Shown here: one piece after another, positions 1 to 6,187 of the stretch | How the letters are laid out: every line of letters begins with the position of its first letter | How positions within the stretch are numbered: position 1 is the stretch's first letter | NCBI GenBank assembly: GCA_947311605.1 | Contig: CAMZLC010000159.1 | Location: 1 to 6,861, forward strand | Direction: 5' to 3' | Origin: an uncultured Sulfurovum sp. | GTDB lineage: Bacteria > Campylobacterota > Campylobacteria > Campylobacterales > Sulfurovaceae | DNA length: 6,861 nt | Program-made: the position numbers and the translations under genes | The notes under the pieces: generated by a model | Databases searched by the model: none | What the model was told of the DNA's origin: nothing | What the model saw: only the letters and a program-made list of their open reading frames with translations

Positions 1-7
1 AATGCAG

Positions 8-13
8 TATAAT
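8..13 (+). promoter_or_regulatory. Candidate -10 box (TATAAT) of the MoxR/Bat operon
   Basis: A perfect TATAAT lies five bases before the moxR ATG. The usual -10 to start-site distance would place transcription initiation at or next to the A of the start codon, giving a leaderless mRNA. The -35 region is outside the window, so the promoter cannot be verified. A TATAAT can arise by chance in AT-rich intergenic DNA. Confidence 0.45.
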
Positions 14-18
14 TTACT

Positions 19-957
19 ATGATAAAAACCGTCAAGCAAGAGATACAGAAAGTGATCGTAGGACAAGAGGCACTGATAGATGGTATGCTCATCGCACTGC
101 TCAGCGGTGGTCATGTCCTGGTAGAGGGGGTACCGGGTATCGCCAAGACCACAGCGGTCAATACCATGGCCAGGGTCATGGGTTTTGACTTCAAACGGAT
201 ACAGTTTACGCCAGACCTGCTCCCTGCAGATATCACAGGCAGTGAGATACTCGATCTGCAGCACCATACCTTCAAGCTCAAGCATGGGCCTATTTTTACC
301 CATCTGCTGCTTGCAGATGAGATCAACAGGGCCGGCGCCAAGGTACAGTCTGCCCTACTGGAAGCCATGGCAGAAAAACAGGTAACCATCGGAGAACAGA
401 GTCTCAAACTCGAAACACCCTTCATGGTACTTGCGACTGCCAACCCTGTCGAACAGGATGGCACCTACGAGCTCCCTGAGGCCTCACTCGATCGCTTCAT
501 GCTCAAGATTACCGTAGGCTACAATACGATCGAAGAGGAGTTTGAGATCGTACAGCGGGTTGCACAGAATGGCTTTGGAGAGATCCATGCAGTCATGGAC
601 AAAACAGAATTCATGCGCCTGAAACAAGAGGTGGACGCCATACATATCGAAGAGGCACTCTCTCACTATATGCTCAAACTGATCTTTGCCACCAGAGAAC
701 CAGAAGCCTATGGACTGGAGGATATCGCAGCCTACCTTGATTTTGGTGTCAGTCCCAGAGGGAGTATCGACCTCTACAAGGCCAGCAAAGCCAGAGCCTA
801 TCTTGACGGAAAAACCTTCGTCACACCTGCAGATATCGCCAGGGTCGCCTTCCCCGTACTCAGACATCGTATGCGACTGAGCTACCATGCCGTCTCACAG
901 GGTATCACTGCGGATGACATCATTCGAAAGATTTTGGAAAAAGTACCCGCCCCCTAA
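19..957 (+). CDS. moxR: MoxR-family AAA+ ATPase
   Basis: Cytosolic ATPase of 312 residues, the normal length for the MoxR family. These proteins act with vWA-domain partners as chaperone-like machines that activate or assemble other proteins. Visible motifs: Walker A GVPGIAKT at about 37-44, Walker B LLLADE at 96-101 followed by INRA, the family stretch GAKVQSALLEAM at 106-117, sensor 1 ATANP at 139-143, the LPEASLDRF arginine-finger segment at 152-160, and sensor 2 GVSPRG at about 244-249. All catalytic positions look intact. The start is well fixed: an in-frame TAA at 10-12 excludes anything upstream, and the conserved VIVGQEALI begins at residue 12. No Shine-Dalgarno sequence precedes the ATG. 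The stop shares one base with the next gene (TAATG), indicating coupling with the DUF58 gene. MoxR-DUF58-vWA clusters are a widespread arrangement. Family assignment is secure, the substrate unknown. Confidence 0.96.
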   Translation: MIKTVKQEIQKVIVGQEALIDGMLIALLSGGHVLVEGVPGIAKTTAVNTMARVMGFDFKRIQFTPDLLPADITGSEILDLQHHTFKLKHGPIFTHLLLADEINRAGAKVQSALLEAMAEKQVTIGEQSLKLETPFMVLATANPVEQDGTYELPEASLDRFMLKITVGYNTIEEEFEIVQRVAQNGFGEIHAVMDKTEFMRLKQEVDAIHIEEALSHYMLKLIFATREPEAYGLEDIAAYLDFGVSPRGSIDLYKASKARAYLDGKTFVTPADIARVAFPVLRHRMRLSYHAVSQGITADDIIRKILEKVPAP

Positions 958-1814
958 TGACTCCCGTATCGACAGAGAAAAGTACGCTGGCATCGATCAT
1001 GCTCCGTACCAGAAAAAAACATTTCCACATCCTACACGGCGAACATGAGAGTATCTTCGGCGGCAGAGGCTTGGAGTTCAGAGAGGTACGCGAGTACAGC
1101 AATGAAGATGATATCCGCCACCTCAACTGGAAGATCACTGCCAGGACAGGTACACCTATGGTCAACCTCTACAATGAGACCAAACAGATCCCGGTGGTGC
1201 TGGTCTATCTCAACAGTGGCGGCTTGCTCTTCGGGGAGTACAGAAGCAAAAAAGAGACAGCCACAGAAGTACTAACCTCTCTGAGCTATGCCACGCTCAG
1301 CAACCATGACACACTCACGACGCTCTTTTATGCCGATGAGCAGGTACAATGGATGCCCCCCGGAAGGCATCAGGGCATCGCAACGGTCAATTACACCACC
1401 GCCCAGGCACTTGATCCCCTGGGGCATCATATTGATTTTGACCCACTCCCCCGAGAGATCATGCAAAAGATCAAGAGAAAGTCACTCATTTTCCTCATTG
1501 GTGATTTTTGGGAATTTACAGAAAAGAATGATTTGGGAAAGCTGGCATTTTTTCATGAACTCTACTGTATTGTGATCAGAGACAGAAACGAAGAGACCCT
1601 CGCCTTGAGAGGCAGTTATGAGATCACCGATCCCCTCACACGCAAAACCCATACACTCCACATAGATACACAGGACGCTGCCCGCTACCATGCACTGGCA
1701 AAGACCCATGACAGGATGCTCCAAAAGCACTTCGACCAGCATCAGATCGCCTTTGTCAAAATCTATACGGACGAAGATGCGATCGACAAACTTGCACAGT
1801 TTGTGAGGCGATAG
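957..1814 (+). CDS. DUF58 domain protein, partner of MoxR
   Basis: A 285-residue DUF58 protein, typically encoded next to moxR and thought to act as its cytosolic partner or adaptor. The diagnostic segment is at 38-65: GLEFREVREYSNEDD followed by IRHLNWKITARTG, matching the family pattern of a G-E-F...REY..GDD.R.I.W..SARTG block. No transmembrane helices are obvious, so this is the soluble form of the family. The rest resembles a vWA-like Rossmann fold (VVLVYLNSGG at 80-89, SLIFLIGDF later), but the place where a metal-binding DxSxS motif would stand reads LNSGG, so the site appears degenerate. It starts inside the moxR stop codon (TAATG) with no good ribosome binding site, so translation probably depends on ribosomes arriving from moxR. 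The next gene begins immediately after its stop. Assignment to DUF58 is firm, the molecular role inferred from context. Confidence 0.93.
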   Translation: MTPVSTEKSTLASIMLRTRKKHFHILHGEHESIFGGRGLEFREVREYSNEDDIRHLNWKITARTGTPMVNLYNETKQIPVVLVYLNSGGLLFGEYRSKKETATEVLTSLSYATLSNHDTLTTLFYADEQVQWMPPGRHQGIATVNYTTAQALDPLGHHIDFDPLPREIMQKIKRKSLIFLIGDFWEFTEKNDLGKLAFFHELYCIVIRDRNEETLALRGSYEITDPLTRKTHTLHIDTQDAARYHALAKTHDRMLQKHFDQHQIAFVKIYTDEDAIDKLAQFVRR

Positions 1815-2225
1815 ATGCAGGCTGCCACAGATATCTCACAGCTCAAAGGGATCATGCCAAGTGTAGAGATCGATACAGGGGCACTGCCCTATCTATTTAT
1901 CTCCATGGCTCTATTGATACTCTCGATAATGACGTTATGGTGGTATGCGCACCACAGAAAAAAGAGACCGCGTACCCCTCAGAGCCAGGCACTGCATCGT
2001 CTGAAAGCACTGGATCTTCAGACGACACTGTCACAGAAAACGCACTCACAGGAAACACTCTATCGATTTTCTATCGATGTACACTGCTATCTCGACGGCA
2101 GGGAGGATACACTATTCGATGAGATACAAGAGGCACTCCTCCCCTACAAATACCAGGCAGACGCACCCCTGCCTGATACCGCAACGATACAGAAGATAGA
2201 TGACTTTATCAAAGGGCTCACATGA
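1815..2225 (+). CDS. Small single-pass membrane protein, DUF4381-like
   Basis: A 136-residue protein with an N-terminal segment ISQLKGIMP at 7-15, one transmembrane helix at about 25-45 ending in WWYAHH, a basic stretch RKKRPR at 48-53 that should face the cytosol, and a roughly 85-residue helical cytosolic tail. This layout, and the position between DUF58 and the vWA gene, match DUF4381 proteins of MoxR/Bat operons, although sequence similarity is weak and the call rests partly on context. The start directly follows the DUF58 stop, with GAGG at 1805-1808 six bases before the ATG. Its stop overlaps the next start by four bases (ATGA). The likely role is a membrane anchor or adaptor linking the cytosolic ATPase/DUF58 pair to the membrane vWA protein. 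This is inference. Confidence 0.82.
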   Translation: MQAATDISQLKGIMPSVEIDTGALPYLFISMALLILSIMTLWWYAHHRKKRPRTPQSQALHRLKALDLQTTLSQKTHSQETLYRFSIDVHCYLDGREDTLFDEIQEALLPYKYQADAPLPDTATIQKIDDFIKGLT

Positions 2226-3901
2226 CACTGCTCTATCCCTGGGTGCTGTTGGGGTTTCCCCTCTATCTGCTCTGTGAGAGATTTTGCAGACAGCGGATCC
2301 AAGAAATCTACTTCCCCAATGTACCTATGTTGAAAAAAGCCACAAAAAAAGGGAGAGATCTTACAAGGATTTTACGCTATGCCCTGCTGTTTCTCATGCT
2401 TCTTGCACTCTCTGCACCTGTGCAGGAAAAGCGTCTGACCCAGGATCACGGCATCGGTTATGACATTTCACTGCTGCTGGATGCCAGTGACAGCATGAGA
2501 GAGGCGCAGCGCTTCGAGACTGCCAAAACAATCCTGTCCGACTTTATCCAGAGCAGACAAGGGGATCGTCTGGCATTGAGCCTCTTTGCGGACTATGCCT
2601 ACCTTTCCGTTCCGCTCACCTACCACAAAGAGGCACTGACCACCGTATTGCAGCATATGCGTATCGGTGTTGCCGGCACACGGCATACAGCACTCTATGA
2701 AGCACTCTATCTGGGTGTCAGACTTTTTGAGAACTCTACTGCCAAACAGAAGATCGTGATCTTGCTCACGGATGGACTCAACACCGTCAAGAGTGTCCCC
2801 CTGCAAGTGGCACTCGCAGAAGCCAAGAAGCAGCAGCTCAAAGTCTATACCATCGGTATCGGTGATGACTATCGACGCAAGATCCTCCAGCGCATCGCCG
2901 AAGAGACCGGCGGAAAATTCTATCAAGCGACCGACCCCCAAGCGTTACAGGCGATCTATCATGAGATCAATCAGCTGGAGAAAAGCACCCTTGCCACTGA
3001 TACGGTAACCTATCATATACCGCTCTTTCGTTATCCTCTCCTCTTGGCGTTACTTCTGATGCTCCCTTTTCTTTTTTTGGCATACCGGCAGAGAACGCTC
3101 TCTTTGGCCCACTACGCCACCCTGTTTTTTCTGCTTGTGGCATTGTATGGCCCTCATACTACCGGGGAAGCGCTGGGAGCACACCAACCAGACAAAAGTC
3201 TGCTGCTGGTACTGGATCTCTCTCGCTCCATGTCCTGTGAAGATACGTTTCCCAGCAGGTTGCAGATCATGTACAACAGGGTAGCGAAGCTCATTGATGC
3301 ATTTCCCTCTACCAAGATAGGCTTGACAGGATTTGCTGCACAGGGCTACCTGATCGCAGCACCCACCCTTGATCATCATGCGCTGAAACAGCTTTTGCGC
3401 CAACTCGATCTGAAGCATATTTCCAGAGAAGGCAGTAATATCCTGGCTGCCTTGCAAAATGCCGACATGCTGCTGCCCACACAGGGTTCCAGAACAGTGG
3501 TGCTCTTCAGCGATGGAGGGCAGATGCAGGATTTTTCGGAGGAGATCACCTATGCCAAAGCACAGCGCCTTCAGGTCTCTGTCTATGCAATAGGCACAGC
3601 TATGGGGGGTGTCATCAAGGCAGACAATACCCTGCGCAAAGACAAGGCGGGCAACATTATCATCACCCGGATCAATCCCCGGATCAAAATCCTGGCTACA
3701 GAGACAGGCGGTATCTACCTGCAGCACACAGCTTCCGATGCCACACTTGCACAGCTTGTGCAATCGCTTCTCTCCGGTACCGACCCAACAGACAATACAT
3801 CCGAAACATTCCGGGAACAGCGGGAGCCTTATGCCCTGCCTCTGCTATTGGCACTGCTGCTGCTGGGCGCCACCCATCTGGGTTTCAGGAGGAGCAAATG
3901 A
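2222..3901 (+). CDS. Membrane protein with two vWA domains (BatA-BatB type fusion)
   Basis: A 559-residue membrane protein that looks like BatA joined to BatB. First half: membrane segments at about 3-18 and 50-66, then a vWA domain with an intact MIDAS metal site (DASDS at 87-91, Thr in GTRHT near 153, TDG with Asp184). Middle: hydrophobic helices at about 270-288 and 296-310. Second half: another vWA domain with DLSRS at 332-336, GSN near 404-406 and SDGG with Asp431, followed by a final helix at about 538-552. Both metal sites look competent. BatA and BatB are commonly separate genes of some 300-350 residues each. Here one continuous frame covers both, with no stop or frameshift at the join. 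AAAGGG at 2211-2216 is five bases before the ATG, which overlaps the previous stop (ATGA). The vWA domains are probably the periplasmic partners of BatD and the TPR protein, and the link to MoxR. The substrate is unknown. Confidence 0.93.
   Translation: MTLLYPWVLLGFPLYLLCERFCRQRIQEIYFPNVPMLKKATKKGRDLTRILRYALLFLMLLALSAPVQEKRLTQDHGIGYDISLLLDASDSMREAQRFETAKTILSDFIQSRQGDRLALSLFADYAYLSVPLTYHKEALTTVLQHMRIGVAGTRHTALYEALYLGVRLFENSTAKQKIVILLTDGLNTVKSVPLQVALAEAKKQQLKVYTIGIGDDYRRKILQRIAEETGGKFYQATDPQALQAIYHEINQLEKSTLATDTVTYHIPLFRYPLLLALLLMLPFLFLAYRQRTLSLAHYATLFFLLVALYGPHTTGEALGAHQPDKSLLLVLDLSRSMSCEDTFPSRLQIMYNRVAKLIDAFPSTKIGLTGFAAQGYLIAAPTLDHHALKQLLRQLDLKHISREGSNILAALQNADMLLPTQGSRTVVLFSDGGQMQDFSEEITYAKAQRLQVSVYAIGTAMGGVIKADNTLRKDKAGNIIITRINPRIKILATETGGIYLQHTASDATLAQLVQSLLSGTDPTDNTSETFREQREPYALPLLLALLLLGATHLGFRRSK
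3887..3892 (+). promoter_or_regulatory. Ribosome binding site of the TPR gene
   Basis: A full AGGAGG lies five bases before the ATG at 3898, inside the 3' end of the vWA gene. It supports this start and suggests strong independent initiation in addition to coupling through the ATGA overlap. Confidence 0.8.
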
Positions 3902-4662
3902 AATACCTGGGAAGTATGCTCATACTGCTGAGTGCTTTTTTGCAGGCTGATCCTGTAGATACATGGCATCTCCTGATGGCACAGCACTACACAGCACAGA
4001 AGCAGTATCGGAAGGCAGGCGGCCACTACGAGAAGGTGAGCCACCAGGCGGATGCTCTTCACTACAATCTGGGCAATATATACACGCATGAAAAACGCTA
4101 CAGAGAAGCGATCGCACAGTATATTCTGATCCATACCCCTCAACTGCTGCATCAAAAATTCCACAATATCGCCAACTGCCTCATGGCACTGGGCGAGACA
4201 GCTTCGGCTGTCAAATTCTACCGCAATGCGCTCAAGTTTTCCCGGCATCCGGATACACTTTTCAATCTCAAACTTGCAGAGGCTCTCCTCAAAGAGGAGG
4301 AGAAAAAAGAGAAAGAGAAGTACCTAAAAGAGTCCAATGAAACACTGGCATTTCGTGACGGCAGCAACAAGATCGACCGTTTCAAAGAAGACAATGGCAC
4401 CGATGATCTCAAAGATGCCAAAACACCCAAAACCATAGAGAAGAAACGCAACTCATCCGCTGCTGGATACACCGGAGAAAACGGCGAGATAGACACGACT
4501 GTGCCCCCGGAGCAAAACAGCAGCATCAAACAACAAAACACGCAGCTGTCTGACAGTTATGAAGCACAGTACTGGGAGAATTTTTTTCAAAACCTATCCC
4601 TCAAGACCCTATTGATCCCACTGGAAACCAAAAGGAGCTCTCATGATCAAAATCCTTATTAG
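3898..4662 (+). CDS. Exported TPR-repeat protein, BatC-like
   Basis: A 254-residue protein. Residues 1-17 form a signal peptide or signal anchor (short basic start, hydrophobic MLILLSAFL, LQA before the mature chain). Two to four TPR-like helical repeats follow at about 21-48, 52-79 and 86-113, with a partial one to 130; typical signatures are ALHYNLGNIY and TASAVKFYRNAL. From about 132 the chain becomes a highly charged, low-complexity linker (KEEEKKEKEK, then Asp/Asn/Lys/Ser-rich) and ends in a short segment with YWENFFQNLS and LKTLLIPLE. TPR proteins of this type stand between the vWA and BatD genes in Bat operons and probably provide a protein-binding scaffold on the periplasmic face. The start overlaps the vWA stop by four bases and has a strong ribosome binding site. 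The 3' end overlaps batD by 20 bases. Calling it BatC rests on context plus TPR architecture. Confidence 0.88.
   Translation: MKYLGSMLILLSAFLQADPVDTWHLLMAQHYTAQKQYRKAGGHYEKVSHQADALHYNLGNIYTHEKRYREAIAQYILIHTPQLLHQKFHNIANCLMALGETASAVKFYRNALKFSRHPDTLFNLKLAEALLKEEEKKEKEKYLKESNETLAFRDGSNKIDRFKEDNGTDDLKDAKTPKTIEKKRNSSAAGYTGENGEIDTTVPPEQNSSIKQQNTQLSDSYEAQYWENFFQNLSLKTLLIPLETKRSSHDQNPY
4632..4637 (+). promoter_or_regulatory. Ribosome binding site fixing the batD start
   Basis: AAGGAG five bases before ATG 4643 selects this start even though it lies within the last 20 bases of the TPR gene. The encoded N-terminus is a good signal peptide, which agrees. Confidence 0.8.
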
Positions 4663-5665
4663 CCTACTATTTGCCACACTGCTCTCTGCTGCACAGAGTC
4701 ATTTCAGCCTGACACTTTCCAAGCAAAAGGTCTATACGGAAGAGCCCGTAAGTGCAACCCTCACACTGACACAAGACCCCGGTACAGCGCAGATCACCAA
4801 AATGCATTTTCCCACACTCAAGGCGAAGGCCTTCAAGATAGTACCGGTCACAAAAGTACCGGAGAACCCCAACCGTCGTCACTATATACTCCTCCCCCAA
4901 AGACCCGGCAGTATCACGCTGCCTCCCCAAAGCATAGAGATCGCACACAAAGACCCCGCCACCTATCGCAATATCTGGCGCACACTCCGCACCTCACCTG
5001 TCACCCTGACTGTACTGCCACTACCCACAGGCATCCATGTCACAGGAGACTACAGACTCAAAAGTCATATCGATCAGCACAGTGTACAGGCAAATACCCC
5101 AGTCAATCTCACGGTAACCATTGAAGGGGGAGGCTCTCTGCAGGGGATACGGGCACTGCATCTCCCACTCCAAGGTCCACTGATTTTCGAGAGCAAGGCA
5201 GAGATACGAAGCAAGATCGTCAACGGTAGCTACCTGAGCAGCTATACACAGAGGTTTTCTATTGTCGCAGACAAGGACTTCACCCTGCCCACTCTTGCCT
5301 GGACCTATCTCAACACCCAGACCGGTCTCACAGAGACACTTACCACACCCAGCTATCAAGTCACCGTACAGACACCTCCCCAAAAAAGTCATCTGCTTCG
5401 AGATACCCTGCTCATCATGGCGGGTCTGCTTGGAGGTGTCCTCCTCTCCTCTCTCCTCTATAGGCTGCGCCATAGAAAAACACCCCGCTCAGACCTCTCC
5501 AGACGCATACAAAAAACCAAAAGCGACCAGGCACTCTACCGCCTGCTTCTCCCCCATGCCAACAACGATGCCATAGCAGAGGTTTTGAAAAAACTCGAAG
5601 AGAATCTGGCTGGGAAAGTAGCACATACACTCAACAGGAGAGAGATAGCGAAAGTATTGGAGTGA
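4643..5665 (+). CDS. batD: BatD-family membrane-anchored periplasmic protein
   Basis: A 340-residue protein with a signal peptide at 1-18 (MIKILISLLFATLLSAAQ), a beta-rich periplasmic region at about 20-245 with the BatD-type opening (FSLTLSKQKVYTEEPVSATL) and repeated strand patterns suggestive of two Ig-like modules (about 20-125 and 133-243), one transmembrane helix at about 255-274 (LLIMAGLLGGVLLSSLLY), a basic stop-transfer stretch (RLRHRKTPR), and a cytosolic helical tail of some 60 residues. BatD is the last member of the Bat set, named from aerotolerance work in Bacteroides, and is presumed to work with the vWA and TPR proteins at the membrane. At 340 residues it is shorter than many BatD proteins. 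The stop is TGA at 5663-5665. The same frame stays open for 29 more codons to a TAG, which might mean a shortened C-terminus. No clear terminator follows. Confidence 0.88.
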   Translation: MIKILISLLFATLLSAAQSHFSLTLSKQKVYTEEPVSATLTLTQDPGTAQITKMHFPTLKAKAFKIVPVTKVPENPNRRHYILLPQRPGSITLPPQSIEIAHKDPATYRNIWRTLRTSPVTLTVLPLPTGIHVTGDYRLKSHIDQHSVQANTPVNLTVTIEGGGSLQGIRALHLPLQGPLIFESKAEIRSKIVNGSYLSSYTQRFSIVADKDFTLPTLAWTYLNTQTGLTETLTTPSYQVTVQTPPQKSHLLRDTLLIMAGLLGGVLLSSLLYRLRHRKTPRSDLSRRIQKTKSDQALYRLLLPHANNDAIAEVLKKLEENLAGKVAHTLNRREIAKVLE

Positions 5666-5795
5666 TTCAAAGCATTGGGTTATCTACCTACTATTGAGAA
5701 AGTAGTGTATGAATTTCAGAGAGGTGAGGGGTGGAATATTGAGGGTGAGCCGTAGCACATGAAAATTGAGAAGTTACATTGGATTGGATGGGGTA
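5666..5795 (+). other. Gap after the operon, possible degraded coding remnant
   Basis: No intact gene is seen. In the batD frame, 29 sense codons follow the TGA up to TAG 5753-5755, then a further open stretch runs to TAA 5849-5851. The translations look somewhat protein-like (ALGYLPTIEKVVYEF, KIEKLHWIGWGIEI), and ATTGAG recurs four times in the same frame at 5693, 5738, 5765 and 5795 (Ile-Glu each time). This may be a decayed gene end or chance. The only hairpin noticed is CTACT...AGTAG at 5688-5705 with no T-run, so it is not a convincing terminator. Confidence 0.3.
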
Positions 5796-5824
5796 TTGAG
5801 ATAGATGAAACATTGTGGTATAAT
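5796..5824 (+). promoter_or_regulatory. Sigma-70-type promoter of the toxin-antitoxin operon
   Basis: The -35 box TTGAGA (5796-5801, five of six consensus bases) is separated by exactly 17 bases from a perfect TATAAT -10 (5819-5824). A TG one base before the -10 (5816-5817) makes it an extended -10. The predicted start is near 5831, leaving a leader of about 33 bases before the antitoxin ATG. This is the strongest promoter visible in the window. Confidence 0.8.
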
Positions 5825-5834
5825 ATACCCACAA
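5813..5834 (+). promoter_or_regulatory. Palindromic operator candidate over the -10 box
   Basis: GGTATA-A-TATACC (5817-5829) is a perfect 6-1-6 inverted repeat. Allowing one extra C at 5830, the arms extend by TTGT on the left (5813-5816) and ACAA on the right (5831-5834), giving ten paired positions per arm. It covers the -10 and the predicted transcription start, where a Phd/YefM-type antitoxin would be expected to bind and repress its own operon. The symmetry is seen directly; the regulator is inferred. Confidence 0.6.
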
Positions 5835-5852
5835 AATGTAGTACTTTATAAA

Positions 5853-5857
5853 AAGGA
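5853..5857 (+). promoter_or_regulatory. Ribosome binding site of the antitoxin gene
   Basis: AAGGA lies six bases before the ATG at 5864, a standard spacing that fixes the antitoxin start. Confidence 0.75.
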
Positions 5858-5863
5858 ATACCT

Positions 5864-6187
5864 ATGCAAACTGTATCTATACGAGACCTAAAAAACAATC
5901 CATCCAATATGACAAAATATTTAGAAAACAATGAGTCTGTATTTGTCACAAAACATGGAAAACCCATAGGTATCACAATACCTCTAAATGATAATACACT
6001 CTCAATGGGTATCAAAAAAACTGTGGCATTAGAGCAGTACAAGCAAGGGCTTATCTCTATGGGGAAAATGGCGGAGATCATGGGTATAGATAAGCAAGAA
6101 GCAATGCAAATACTACATAATCTTGGTCTGAATTGGATAGAAGATGATATAGATGTAGTACAATCAGAGGTCTCTAAATGGCTTTAA
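5864..6187 (+). CDS. Antitoxin, Phd/YefM-like N-terminus joined to UPF0175-like C-terminus
   Basis: A 107-residue predicted antitoxin. Residues 1-41 match the Phd/YefM pattern: VSIRDLKNNPSNMTKYL, then ESVFVTKHGKPIGITIPL, a domain that dimerises and binds the operator. Residues about 54-90 match the UPF0175 pattern: ALEQYKQGLISMGKMAEIMG followed by IDKQEAMQILHNLGL, a helix-turn-helix-like segment, and the acidic tail IEDDIDVVQSEVSKW would be suited to wrapping the toxin. UPF0175 proteins are known as predicted partners of DUF3368 PIN toxins, which is exactly what follows. The last 10 bases overlap the toxin gene, so the two are translationally coupled with antitoxin first. Codon use is AT-rich (AAA, ATA, AAT), unlike the upstream operon, suggesting horizontal arrival. 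The Phd half is clear, the UPF0175 half likely. Confidence 0.87.
   Translation: MQTVSIRDLKNNPSNMTKYLENNESVFVTKHGKPIGITIPLNDNTLSMGIKKTVALEQYKQGLISMGKMAEIMGIDKQEAMQILHNLGLNWIEDDIDVVQSEVSKWL

Noticed and set aside
3050..3763. A 237-codon - strand ORF inside the double-vWA gene
   Set aside because: It is antisense to a well-supported vWA domain, Cys- and Gln-rich in a way typical of shadow frames, and has no supporting context.
4850..4930. Repeated AGTACCGG in batD as a regulatory repeat
   Set aside because: It lies in coding sequence and is explained by repeated Val-Pro codons in the protein.
5688..5705. A CTACT/AGTAG hairpin as the operon terminator
   Set aside because: The stem is only five base pairs with an eight-base loop, is not G+C-rich, and has no T-run after it.
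5759..5851. A 30-codon + strand ORF starting at ATG 5759 just before the antitoxin
   Set aside because: It has no Shine-Dalgarno, spans the promoter and operator of the antitoxin, and would be transcribed in full only from an upstream promoter. It is mentioned under the gap as possible remnant rather than called as a gene.
5716..6081. A 121-codon - strand ORF across the toxin-antitoxin promoter and antitoxin start
   Set aside because: It is antisense to the Phd-like coding region and the promoter, with no recognisable domain.
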